Notes: a model not told the origin generated them from the sequence alone. DNA of 64,000 bases from Anaerocolumna xylanovorans DSM 12503 (GCF_900143645.1 NZ_FRFD01000003.1:310001-374000); one strand, 5' to 3'. Counted from the first letter of the stretch, positions 26,657 to 34,867 are shown. Made by a program: numbers and translations.

Positions 26657-27666
26657 AGATACATTATTTCCAAAGATACCATGAGAAAGAAAATGTTGCT
26701 ACAGCTAATACAATGCTGTTGTTGTCTCGTTTATATCAATATTCTTCTGATAAGTTCTTTCGGTTTCTAAAATCGGAATTCTTCTCTGATTCCTTTGAAC
26801 CGGAAATCGCATTTAACTTACAAGAGAAAAGTGTTGATAGTATCCCTGACGCAACCATTACTCAAGAGAGCTTCAAGATTGTAGTTGAGACAAAGATGTC
26901 CGACTGGTTTTATTCTGATCAGCTTATGAGGCATCTGAATTCCTTTAGTGGTGAAAAGTATAAGGTAATGATTACGCTGGCACCAGAACTGATGGTAGAA
27001 GACAAAAAAGAGATATTTGAAAAGCAACTCAAAGAATATAATGCTACACAAGACCATCCGGTCATCCACATAAACACTACCTTTGAAGGCATAGCAAATG
27101 CGATTCAAGAGGTTATCGATGATAAGGATTATGATATGCAAGAAGTACTAGATGACTACTTAAATTATTGCTATAACGATGGTCTTATAGCGGTATCTGA
27201 TTCATGGAAATACATGAGAATGCAGCTTGCAGGTACAACACTTGATTTCAATATTAGAGAAGACATCTACTACGATAATGCTGAGCGTGGTTTTAGAGCA
27301 CATGATTATTTGAGTTTATATAAGAATAAGAGTGTACGTGCAGTGGGTAAAGTCTGTGCTCGGATTACCGCAGTTGAAACCGAAAATGGTATGCAATATG
27401 AAGCTGAATTTGGGGATTTGACTGATCAAAGAAAAGAAAAAATTATCAAGGCTATCGCAGACGGTGATGAACATGGCTATGATTTAAGAACGATTAAGCA
27501 CCGGTATTTCTTTGTGGAAAAATTCTATGAGACGGATTTTAGTAAGATAACACCTCGAGCACCAATGGGTACACGAATATTTGACTTATCACAAATTTTA
27601 GAGACAGAGCATCTGCCTGAAACTCAGGGAATAGCAGAGTTGCTTAAAACAAAGACATGGAGTTAA
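26653..27666 (+). CDS. Second PD-(D/E)XK nuclease-like protein
   Basis: 337 residues; ATG 26653 overlaps the previous stop (ATGA). The N-terminal ~150 residues carry a nuclease-like core: Asp66 in 'SIPDATI' and Glu79-x-Lys81 in 'VVETKM', with a conserved 'YSDQLMRHL' helix after it. The C-terminal half (about 180-337) is an unknown alpha/beta domain with 'RAVGKVCARITAV' and 'HRYFFVEKFYETDF'. Its tight coupling to the first nuclease-like gene suggests the two act together. Function not established. Confidence 0.75.
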   Translation: MKIHYFQRYHEKENVATANTMLLLSRLYQYSSDKFFRFLKSEFFSDSFEPEIAFNLQEKSVDSIPDATITQESFKIVVETKMSDWFYSDQLMRHLNSFSGEKYKVMITLAPELMVEDKKEIFEKQLKEYNATQDHPVIHINTTFEGIANAIQEVIDDKDYDMQEVLDDYLNYCYNDGLIAVSDSWKYMRMQLAGTTLDFNIREDIYYDNAERGFRAHDYLSLYKNKSVRAVGKVCARITAVETENGMQYEAEFGDLTDQRKEKIIKAIADGDEHGYDLRTIKHRYFFVEKFYETDFSKITPRAPMGTRIFDLSQILETEHLPETQGIAELLKTKTWS

Positions 27667-27684
27667 TAGATGGGAGGATATAAG

Positions 27685-27954
27685 ATGGCTAATTCAAAAG
27701 TTCCTGTTGCTACAACGATTCCTCTATCCCCGATGGATGGAGAGGAGTTTTATGCAATTATTACTCAGGAAGAAAGAAATAAGAGAAAGTGGAATATAAT
27801 GTGGTTGTTCCGTAAAGGATGTGGAGTGGCACACTTTTGTGTGGAGACAAGCGCGGATAATGATGATGGTACCATGACACCAGATGGAATTAAGGCATTG
27901 GATGCTATAGGGCGTTTTGATGAAAACAAAGAAATGCTCCTCGAGGAAAAATAA
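27685..27954 (+). CDS. Hypothetical protein, 89 residues
   Basis: ATG 27685 with GGGAGG upstream. Unrecognised. The sequence has 'MDGEEFYAIITQEERNKRKW' and 'LFRKGCGVAHFCVET', then an acidic C-terminus. No membrane segment or known motif. Its stop overlaps the start of the 198-residue gene (TAATG), so the two are coupled in the manner of partner proteins. Confidence 0.7.
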   Translation: MANSKVPVATTIPLSPMDGEEFYAIITQEERNKRKWNIMWLFRKGCGVAHFCVETSADNDDGTMTPDGIKALDAIGRFDENKEMLLEEK

Positions 27955-28550
27955 TGGCTAAAAGAGATCGTTATAATGTGTTGGTTATACTTACAAATAA
28001 TGCGGCTCTCATATGGAAAGAAGCTCGTGGGATTGCACCGGATTCGTCAGCAGATAAGCTGGACGATGCTATGCTCGAATGGCAAAGCGAATTGACAAAA
28101 ACATTGAAAATTTGGATTGATAAAGGACTCGCAATGACCGCAGGTGAGCTGATTCTTGCACGTGCAAATCTTGGTGCAGTCGTTGAGTCGTGGCTTAAAT
28201 TTTTTTACTGTGTTTATTATGAAGATTATTGTAAGAGCCCGATTACAAATAATAAAGGTAAAATGATAGAGCCGGAAAAAGCCTCATTCGATAATCTTAA
28301 AGATTTTAGTAGTGGGAAGCTATGGGATGATGTAAATTCACCGGTATACGCTTGGGTTGATTCTGTTCAGCATAAAAGGAATGCAATTCATTCGTTCAGA
28401 TATAGAGATATTGGAACTGCACAGGAATTTTTGGATGATATTGATCATCTTTATAATTTTGTAGAAAATGTGCTTTCACACTTTCCACCACTTGAGGACT
28501 ATATCGAGGCATATCCTGCGGACTATGTTATGAATCCATATTCTGATTGA
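27954..28550 (+). CDS. Hypothetical all-helical protein with an RNxxH motif
   Basis: 198 residues, predicted almost wholly helical. 'QHKRNAIHSFRYRDIG' (Arg142, His146) resembles the RNxxxH motif of HEPN nucleases but has one residue fewer between Arg and His. Earlier helices contain 'LARANLGAVVESWLKFFYCV'. Similar RNAIH-type proteins are known as uncharacterised accessory proteins. Last gene of the operon; the TTGATATGTTCCC repeats begin at its stop codon. HEPN membership is plausible but unproven. Confidence 0.72.
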   Translation: MAKRDRYNVLVILTNNAALIWKEARGIAPDSSADKLDDAMLEWQSELTKTLKIWIDKGLAMTAGELILARANLGAVVESWLKFFYCVYYEDYCKSPITNNKGKMIEPEKASFDNLKDFSSGKLWDDVNSPVYAWVDSVQHKRNAIHSFRYRDIGTAQEFLDDIDHLYNFVENVLSHFPPLEDYIEAYPADYVMNPYSD

Positions 28551-28629
28551 TATGTTCCCACGAACAGTAAAACCGTTGATATGTTCCCGCATACCTCGAA
28601 AACGCTAAAAAAGCCGTTGACATGTTCCC
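28547..28629 (+). repeat. Three direct repeats TTGAYATGTTCCC
   Basis: Copies at 28547-28559, 28576-28588 and 28617-28629; the last two share CCG before the core. A fourth copy is at 19686-19698, where the shared stretch with the first is 16 bases (TGATTGATATGTTCCC). Multiple short repeats of this kind are found at ends of IS21-family elements, so these may be an IS end or recombinase-binding sites. Neither is proven. Confidence 0.7.
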
Positions 28630-29126
28630 ACTTACGTAAGATTGAAAACCTGCCATCTGACATCAGTTGACCAAACTCGGGCCATGTGGAGACCATAATC
28701 CTGTTGCAACGCCGAAATGCTTGATGAATAGGGGGGTATAGAACTTCAGACGGAAACATGTTTTGACGTGAGAGGATACTTTCACGTCTTTTCTTTTAGT
28801 AGAATATTAATGTGCCACCACATTTTATATAGAGAGTGAAGGAACACAAATGAAGCAGTAATTGCAGTATCGTTTTTTCTAAAATGTCCAGTAGCTCGCT
28901 TGGTAATTTCATTTACGGATTTTTCTGTCTCATCACTTTGTTTCTGTAAAAAATTAGCCATTTTGCGGCCATCTTTTTTTGAAATTCTCAATAAAGGGTT
29001 TCCGTATCATATTTCTGCTGCTGTAATGTCTATTTATCATAGAAATATATATTGCTTTCATATGAGTCATTCTAAAATTGGCATTTACATTCCATTTGTT
29101 GTTTTGTGATATAGACAGTGTCACCG
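28551..29126. other. Intergenic region: repeats and no convincing gene
   Basis: Holds the TTGAYATGTTCCC triplet (28547-28629), the first and most diverged copy of the dispersed repeat (about 28676-28800) with hairpin GACGTGAGAG / CTTTCACGTC and T-run at 28765-28797, and then about 320 bases of AT-rich sequence. A 69-codon frame on the - strand (28782-28991) starts at TTG, lacks a ribosome site and overlaps the repeat, so it is not called. The stretch looks like accumulated insertion debris. Confidence 0.6.
28676..28800 (+). repeat. Dispersed intergenic repeat, copy 1
   Basis: Shares CCATGTGGAGACCATA and CCTGTTGCAA with the other copies and ends with a hairpin (GACGTGAGAG, CTTTCACGTC, then T-rich). 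The middle is diverged. Other copies: 35877-36020 and 39207-39350. Confidence 0.65.
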
Positions 29127-29693
29127 TTATCGAAGGCTGTCACTGTAGATGCTACAAAATATTTCGGCCATTTTATGTGGGGGCTGTTGCATTCCGGTTC
29201 TGATCCATTCAGACAGTACATTGTATGTGGCGCCGCTCCAGAAATGGGATAGAACTGGAGCGCTATTGCTATCATTCGGAATTAACTCAACAAACAGTTC
29301 ATCTATGAATCGTAGAATCGTTTCTCCCATACCTGCATTTAGCAGCACAAGATAAGAATTCACAAACTGCTGGATTGTGGAAAACAATGTTGTCCAACAG
29401 GAAAGCGGATCATCCATACCAGCATAGGGAGAGATAGCTTCTTGAACCGTCTTCCAATTTGTTCTCATATAGCTGTCCAGAATCTCTTCTTTGCTGTTGT
29501 AATTACGATAGTAGGCCATACGCGATACCCCGGCCTTCCGGACTATATCAGATATAGTTATCTGCTCATTCCTGTTATTCTCAAGCAATAGAATGAAGGC
29601 TGTTTCGATGCTTTCTTTTACTACTTGGTTTGACAATTGATTGGAAGTATGCAGTGATTGCAGCTGTTTATTCGAACTTGCTGTTCTTGACAT
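29127..29693 (-). CDS. TetR/AcrR family transcriptional regulator
   Basis: 188 residues; AAAGGAGG precedes the ATG. The N-terminal HTH is clear at about 44-65: 'ITISDIVRKAGVSRMAYYRN'. The C-terminal part (about 80-185) matches the family's ligand/dimer region, with 'FVNSYLVLLNAGMGE' and a final 'EIFCSIYSDSLR'. It is divergent from the radical SAM gene and a 40-base palindrome lies between them, so it may repress both. The inducer cannot be told. Confidence 0.9.
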   Translation of the reverse strand: MSRTASSNKQLQSLHTSNQLSNQVVKESIETAFILLLENNRNEQITISDIVRKAGVSRMAYYRNYNSKEEILDSYMRTNWKTVQEAISPYAGMDDPLSCWTTLFSTIQQFVNSYLVLLNAGMGETILRFIDELFVELIPNDSNSAPVLSHFWSGATYNVLSEWIRTGMQQPPHKMAEIFCSIYSDSLR

Positions 29694-29751
29694 TACAGTT
29701 TCGCCTCCTTTGTCACATCGGTTTATATACTATTGCTATGCCGAAGTAGAC

Positions 29752-29791
29752 ATGATAAGATGGTGTTACATTTGTAACGCCATCTTATCAT
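29752..29791. promoter_or_regulatory. Large near-perfect palindrome between tetR and radical SAM gene
   Basis: GATAAGATGGTGTTACA (29754-29770), TT, TGTAACGCCATCTTATC (29773-29789), extended by AT on both sides; one G-T mismatch in the arms. Located in a divergent intergenic region, it is a candidate TetR operator, or a mobile-element relic. Confidence 0.6.
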
Positions 29792-29911
29792 ATTTATCCC
29801 ATAATAACAAGTCCGAAAACTATGATATATTCATGTGGGAGAACGGCTTTTCATGGGTTTTGATGACCTGCGCCTAATCAATAAATAACAAATCGGAAAG
29901 GAGATGCTATT

Positions 29912-30790
29912 ATGCATTATTCAGGGGTATTAAACAGACCGCCCTACGAAAGCGATTCTATTCTATTAGAGGTAACATCCGGCTGTTCCCACAACAGCTG
30001 CAAGTTTTGCAGTTTCTATAAAAAGGTTCCATTCAGAATGTCTCCTATGTCAGAAATTGAAGAAGATATACTTGAGATTAGCAGAAAGAGTCCTGGCGCA
30101 GAGCGAGTATTTTTACAAAGCGCTGAACCCTTTGTCTTAAACTTCGAAAAGTTGAGAGATATAGGGATAAAAATAAGAAAGCATTTACCAAACTGTAAAA
30201 GCATCGGCTCATATGCTCGCATAACAAATTTTAGAAATAAATCGGTGGAACAGTTAAAGGAGCTAAGAAAGCTTGGGTATGATGGTCTATTCATAGGTGT
30301 GGAATCAGGTGATAATGTTCTGCTGGATCGTATGAACAAGGGCTATAGGGCGGAAGAGGCGGCTGAACAATGCAAAAAGCTTGACGAAGCGGAGATCACT
30401 TATATCATCACAATTATTAACGGACTTGGTGGAAAAGGTTATGGATTGGATCATGCTGTTAAAACAGCAGAACTTTTTAATCAGCTGCATCCTATTATAG
30501 TAGGTATGTCTCAGTTAACACTTTTCCCAGATACTCCACTCAACGATGATGTTAAAAATGGAAATTTTGAAGAGGCTGGCGAAAAAGAACGGTTGGTAGA
30601 ATTAATTGAATTTGTTAAACGCCTTGAAATACCCGTTTTTTTTGCTGGTGTCCATGTTTCCGTGACTACACCAGCTATGGGAAATTTACCAAAAGATAAA
30701 GAAAAGATATTGGCTGTTCTAAATAATGCTTTGATAAACACGAAAGAAGAGGATTTGAAAGAGTATCGCAATAATGTCAGATCATTATAA
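29912..30790 (+). CDS. Radical SAM protein
   Basis: 292 residues; GGAAAGGAG precedes the ATG. The 4Fe-4S cluster motif is 'TSGCSHNSCKFCSFY' near 28-42, with C-x4-C-x2-C spacing instead of the classical C-x3-C-x2-C, as in a HemZ/Elp3-like subgroup. 'FIGVESGDNVLLDRMNKG' is the Elp3/MiaB-type 'ESG' SAM-binding motif, and 'INGLGGKG' the following glycine motif. Soluble, no B12 or SPASM domain. Reaction unknown. Followed after 71 bases by a flavoprotein gene, likely in one operon. Confidence 0.9.
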   Translation: MHYSGVLNRPPYESDSILLEVTSGCSHNSCKFCSFYKKVPFRMSPMSEIEEDILEISRKSPGAERVFLQSAEPFVLNFEKLRDIGIKIRKHLPNCKSIGSYARITNFRNKSVEQLKELRKLGYDGLFIGVESGDNVLLDRMNKGYRAEEAAEQCKKLDEAEITYIITIINGLGGKGYGLDHAVKTAELFNQLHPIIVGMSQLTLFPDTPLNDDVKNGNFEEAGEKERLVELIEFVKRLEIPVFFAGVHVSVTTPAMGNLPKDKEKILAVLNNALINTKEEDLKEYRNNVRSL

Positions 30791-30861
30791 AAGAGCTTAG
30801 GTTTAGATTTGACAACAGAATTTGCTATTATGGTATATAAAATTATACAGGAGGCAAAAGC

Positions 30862-32970
30862 ATGAAATACGCTAAACTTTTTAGCCAAGGAAGAATTGGG
30901 AATGTTCAGACTAAAAACAGAATTGTAATGACTGCAATGGGTGTGGATATTTCTCACTATGATGGTACTGCCAACGAAAATACAATCGCTTATTATGCAG
31001 AACGAGCCAAGGGTGGCGTAGGTCTCATCATTACGGAGTATACACGAATAAATGAAAAAGATGGAGTTGTGGCGCCAGCACAGCTTTCTATGTCTTCCGA
31101 CAAATATATAAAACCTTTTTCAAAAGTAGTGGATGCAGTACATCAGGAAGGAACAAAAATTTTTGTGCAGCTTCATCACCCAGGACGTCAAAATGTTGTG
31201 ATATTTCCGACGATGTGGGGGATAAACAAAAAGCTGGCTAAAATAATTCCTGGATATTGGAAGTGGTTTTTCTCCATCCTTGCAAAGCAAGACGCGGACT
31301 CGATGTCTGACCCCAAAATGCAGAAAATGTTGAACAAATATATGAGGCCTTTACGTGCCCCCAGTAACGTACCAGCAGGTCTAGGTCTTTCTGTATTTGG
31401 AAGCCAACGGATTGAACCGCTGTCCGTTGCTGAAATCAAGGTGCTGGTACGGCAGTTCATTGATGCTGCGGTCAGGGTTAAAAAGTCCGGCGCTGATGGA
31501 ATTGAACTCCATGCGGGACATGGATATCTGCTCAACCAGTTTCTTAGTCCACATACTAATATACGCACTGACAAATATGGTGGCAATACCGAAAATCGAA
31601 CGCGTATTTTGAAAGAGATTATCCAGGGTATCCATCACGTATGCGGAAGAGACTTTCCTGTGGTCGTTCGTCTGACAGTAGATGAATTTTACGAAAAAAT
31701 TGGTTATCCCGAACAAGGTATCCATTTGTCTGAAGGCGTAAAAATTGCTAAGGCTTTAGAAAGCTTTGGTGCGGATGCAATTGATGTAACGGCTGGTACA
31801 GTGGAGACGCTTTTTGTCATACAGGAACCTAACAGCTTTCCTCTCGGTTGGAGAAAATATATGGCACAGGCGATAAAAGAGGCTGTGAGCATTCCGGTAA
31901 TAGCAGTGGGGATGATTAGAACGCCAGATATGGCAGAGAAGTATTTGGAGGAAGGCGTACAGGATTTTATCGGACTGGCGCGTCCCCTTCTTGTTGATCC
32001 CCATTGGGCAAAAAAAGCTGAACTCGGTCAAGATAAAGATATTCAAAGGTGTATTGGCTGCCTTTATTGTATTGAAAGCTACGAAAAAGGTCTCACCAAT
32101 GGTCATCCAGTACAATGTTCCTTAAATCCTCGTACTTGTCGCGAGGCAAAACTAACGGAGCAGATGGCTGATGGGAAGAGGCGAAAGATTGTTATTATTG
32201 GAGCGGGGCCGAGTGGACTTACCGCCGCCCGTGAATTGGCTATCCGTAATTTTGATGTGACCGTGCTTGAAAAAGAATCGGAGTCAGGTGGGCAACTTCA
32301 GCTTGCAAAAATCCCGCCACACAAAGAAAGGCTTGCTTGGTGTTATGAGGATTTGGAGTATCAGGCAAAAAACGGCGGTGTAACAATCATATATAATACT
32401 ACAGCTTCAAAACAGCTTATTCAATCCATGAATCCATATGCGGTTATTGTAGCAACGGGTGCATCTGCATTTAAACCCAATATACCGGGAGCTGATGCAG
32501 AGTATGTGACTACCACAACGTCAATACTTGACGGCAGTTTGAAGCCCCTGAACAAGAATATTGCTGTGGTCGGTTCAGGCATGACGGGCATTGAAACAGC
32601 CGAACTGCTGGTGGAGCAAGGAAATCGTGTAACTGTTATCGAAATGGCTGACAAAATCGCACAGGGTGCTTTTAACGTTGGTGTGTGGGAGGTAATGCAG
32701 TCACTTGATAACGGCGAGACAGTTTTTCTACCTGGATGCAGGCTGGAACGTATTGAAGATCACAAACTCACATTAGTCCAGAAGAATGCTGTACGGGAAA
32801 TATTACGATTTGACATTATTGTGCTTTCGCTTGGTGTACGCAGCAATACGGAAGCGATTGATGAGCTGAAAGGATGCTGTGAAAAATTCTATGTAATAGG
32901 TGATGCGAAAAAGCCGGGACGCATTAAAGATTCAGTACATGAAGCCTTTCATCTTGCACAAAGCATATGA
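30862..32970 (+). CDS. NADH:flavin oxidoreductase, old-yellow-enzyme/2,4-dienoyl-CoA reductase type
   Basis: 702 residues in the FadH/BaiCD layout: FMN-binding TIM barrel (about 1-360) with 'KNRIVMTAMGV', 'GADGIELHAGHGYLLNQFLS' and 'NRTRILKEI'; a 4Fe-4S segment 'CIGCLYCIE' with later 'CSLNPRTC'; then an FAD/NAD(P) domain with 'IVIIGAGPSGLTAARELAIR' and a second dinucleotide motif 'IAVVGSGMTGIETAELL'. Such enzymes reduce activated C=C bonds using NAD(P)H. Related to BaiCD/BaiH and enoate reductases; the substrate cannot be assigned. Preceded by CAGGAGG. Confidence 0.93.
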   Translation: MKYAKLFSQGRIGNVQTKNRIVMTAMGVDISHYDGTANENTIAYYAERAKGGVGLIITEYTRINEKDGVVAPAQLSMSSDKYIKPFSKVVDAVHQEGTKIFVQLHHPGRQNVVIFPTMWGINKKLAKIIPGYWKWFFSILAKQDADSMSDPKMQKMLNKYMRPLRAPSNVPAGLGLSVFGSQRIEPLSVAEIKVLVRQFIDAAVRVKKSGADGIELHAGHGYLLNQFLSPHTNIRTDKYGGNTENRTRILKEIIQGIHHVCGRDFPVVVRLTVDEFYEKIGYPEQGIHLSEGVKIAKALESFGADAIDVTAGTVETLFVIQEPNSFPLGWRKYMAQAIKEAVSIPVIAVGMIRTPDMAEKYLEEGVQDFIGLARPLLVDPHWAKKAELGQDKDIQRCIGCLYCIESYEKGLTNGHPVQCSLNPRTCREAKLTEQMADGKRRKIVIIGAGPSGLTAARELAIRNFDVTVLEKESESGGQLQLAKIPPHKERLAWCYEDLEYQAKNGGVTIIYNTTASKQLIQSMNPYAVIVATGASAFKPNIPGADAEYVTTTTSILDGSLKPLNKNIAVVGSGMTGIETAELLVEQGNRVTVIEMADKIAQGAFNVGVWEVMQSLDNGETVFLPGCRLERIEDHKLTLVQKNAVREILRFDIIVLSLGVRSNTEAIDELKGCCEKFYVIGDAKKPGRIKDSVHEAFHLAQSI

Positions 32971-33037
32971 AGCATATAGGGAGACAAGGCGATGATTCGA
33001 TTTAAGCAATAGATGTAAAGAATAAGATAGTATAAAG

Positions 33038-33070
33038 AAAAAGATTCTTCGGCAATCGAAGAATCTTTTT
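33038..33070 (+). terminator. Terminator after the flavin oxidoreductase gene
   Basis: AAAAAGATTCTTCG, loop GCAAT, CGAAGAATCTTTTT: a 14-base perfect stem ending in T-run. Confidence 0.85.
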
Positions 33071-33186
33071 AAGCATAATACAGTATGCACTATACCATAA
33101 GTAATAATAAAAGTCTAGTAATATTTTTGATACACGGTACAATTAAGATACCGGTTAAGAAGAATCCTAATTAAAGGAGGTTATTA

Positions 33187-33837
33187 ATGAATTCAATAGT
33201 ATCAGATTGGTATGAAAAAAAGGAACATGTTGATGAAATGAGGGGCTGGGATAAAGGAAAGTTAAAGATTTGGGAACAACAGGTTGCAGATATGTTCCCT
33301 CATGGAGCAAAAATACTTGATGTTGGCAGCGGAATGGGAAGAGAAGCTTTTACGCTTAAGAGGCAGGGGTTCGAGGTAATTGGACTTGATATTTCAAAAT
33401 ATGCAGTTGAAAAAGCAAATGAAGAAGCATTGAAGGCAGATTGTAAGGTGAAATTTTATCACTATGATGGCGAAGTTATTCCTTTTAATGATGAGACATT
33501 TGATATAGTTATCATATGGAATCAGAGTTTTGGATTGTTATATGGAGAAGATTACAAGAAAAGCTTTATATGTGAATGTAAGCGTGTTTTAAAATCCGGA
33601 GGGCTGTTCAGCTATTCAGGACATTATATGCAATACATAATGAAACACTATGATTACTGTCTTGAAGAAAATAAATTCTACCCTTACAAGGAACGAGATA
33701 TCTATTGGGAAACATTCTCTCGAGAAGAATTAGAGAATTATGCAAAGCAGGCTGCTTTTGATGTTCTGATGAGTGGAGAAGGTGAGATATGTGTACCGGA
33801 AGACGGCGTTATTTTATATTGTCTATGTAAAAAATGA
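33187..33837 (+). CDS. Class I SAM-dependent methyltransferase
   Basis: 216 residues; AAAGGAGG upstream. SAM-binding motif I 'AKILDVGSGMGREAFTLKRQ' near 42-60, acidic motif II 'VIGLDIS', and motif IV 'FDIVIIWNQSFGLLY'. Methyltransf_11/25 type. Substrate unknown; a small molecule is likely given the size. A truncated second methyltransferase gene follows after 12 bases. Confidence 0.88.
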   Translation: MNSIVSDWYEKKEHVDEMRGWDKGKLKIWEQQVADMFPHGAKILDVGSGMGREAFTLKRQGFEVIGLDISKYAVEKANEEALKADCKVKFYHYDGEVIPFNDETFDIVIIWNQSFGLLYGEDYKKSFICECKRVLKSGGLFSYSGHYMQYIMKHYDYCLEENKFYPYKERDIYWETFSREELENYAKQAAFDVLMSGEGEICVPEDGVILYCLCKK

Positions 33838-33849
33838 AGTGATTCCAAA

Positions 33850-34209
33850 TTGAAAAAAGATAGTTCAACGGAATATTGGAATAAGGTTGGAACAGAAGAA
33901 TGGATTGAGGCAGCACAGCGTAATGATTTTCGTATTCACTACATTATACCTTTTACTTTGCAGGCTATTGGAGAGGTAAGGGGTAAACACATTTTGGATT
34001 TAGGGTGTGATGAAGGAGGATATTCAAGAGCACTTGCTGATAAAGGTGCAGTTGTAACGGCTGTTGATTGTTCAGAATCTATATTAGCTTATGTTGCTAT
34101 GATAAAAATATTAGAGTACATACGCACATTTCCGGCAGGACCTGCCAGGTACTGTTGGATACCATATGAAGCAGATAACATAGTAGCGAAAAACTTTATG
34201 AAGCAATGA
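33850..34209 (+). pseudogene. Truncated class I methyltransferase
   Basis: 119 codons from TTG 33850. 'YWNKVGTEEWIEAAQRNDFR' and motif I 'HILDLGCDEGGYSRALADKG' with 'VTAVDCS' are intact methyltransferase text up to about residue 80; then the sequence switches to unrelated residues ('TFPAGPARYCWIPYEADNIV') and stops, at less than half the normal ~240 residues. The downstream catalytic part is missing, so a deletion or rearrangement is likely. No product activity expected. Confidence 0.72.
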
Positions 34210-34285
34210 TTTGAATAGGAATTTTTTTGAAATTATGTTATTGTTTATATTATATACAGTACAATACATTTTCCGGAGGCATATG

Positions 34286-34867
34286 ATGAAAGATATGTTA
34301 TTCCAATACCTGAAAAACTATACAAACGTGCCTGACGAAGCACTTAAGGAGGTCATAGAACATCTTCCGGTCCGATGCTTCAAAAAGGGAACGATACTTC
34401 TGGAACAAGGGGATGTCTCATCTAAGTGTTATTTTGTCCTAAAAGGATTAATACGTCAGTTTTCCGTTGATACGGATGGCAATGAAAATACGTCAAATTT
34501 CTATTCGGAGAATCAAGTTGCGTCCGTATATAACCCGCAGCGTTCGCATGAGGCTTCAAAGTATAGTCTTGTTTGTTTGGAAGACGCTATATTGCTTGAT
34601 GGAGACTTGAACGATGAAACACAGATGTATGCAAAATATCCTTTTCTGGAAACCATGGTGAGAAAGATGCTGGAAGAAATCACGTCTAATATTCATGATG
34701 ATTATGCAGATTTACTTTCTTTTGGTCCGGAAGAAAGGTATCTGGCATTGTTAGAGAAGCGCCCGGGACTTGCCGAGCGCATTCCGCAAAATCAATTGGC
34801 AAGCTTCTTAGGTATACGGCCGGAATCATTGAGCCGCATCAAGAGAAGGCTTAATCCCCTTAAATAA
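34286..34867 (+). CDS. Crp/Fnr family transcriptional regulator
   Basis: About 193 residues from ATG 34286 (CGGAGG at 34274-34279; ATG 34283 is also possible). The cNMP-binding fold spans about 15-120 with 'FKKGTILLEQGDVSSKCYFV' and 'GLIRQFSVDTDGNENT'. The C-terminus has a winged helix ending 'IPQNQLASFLGIRPESLSRI', the Crp HTH. No cysteine cluster of the Fnr type. It converges on the DUF4386 gene and overlaps its 3' end by 42 bases. Effector unknown. Confidence 0.9.
   Translation: MKDMLFQYLKNYTNVPDEALKEVIEHLPVRCFKKGTILLEQGDVSSKCYFVLKGLIRQFSVDTDGNENTSNFYSENQVASVYNPQRSHEASKYSLVCLEDAILLDGDLNDETQMYAKYPFLETMVRKMLEEITSNIHDDYADLLSFGPEERYLALLEKRPGLAERIPQNQLASFLGIRPESLSRIKRRLNPLK

Noticed and set aside
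25031..27666. Classical restriction-modification system
   Set aside because: No methyltransferase or specificity gene adjacent; nuclease-like domains alone are not enough.
27954..28550. Firm HEPN RNase call
   Set aside because: Arg-His spacing is one residue shorter than the usual minimum; kept as resemblance only.
28547..28629. Short regularly recurring repeat considered as a CRISPR array
   Set aside because: Only three copies of a 13-base core with unequal spacing (29 and 41 bases) and no cas genes.
28782..28991. 69-codon - strand frame in the intergenic region
   Set aside because: TTG start without a ribosome site and overlap with the repeat hairpin; not recognisable.
30862..32970. Assignment as BaiCD/BaiH of bile acid 7-dehydroxylation
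   Set aside because: Same architecture, but no other bai genes are near, so the substrate cannot be claimed.
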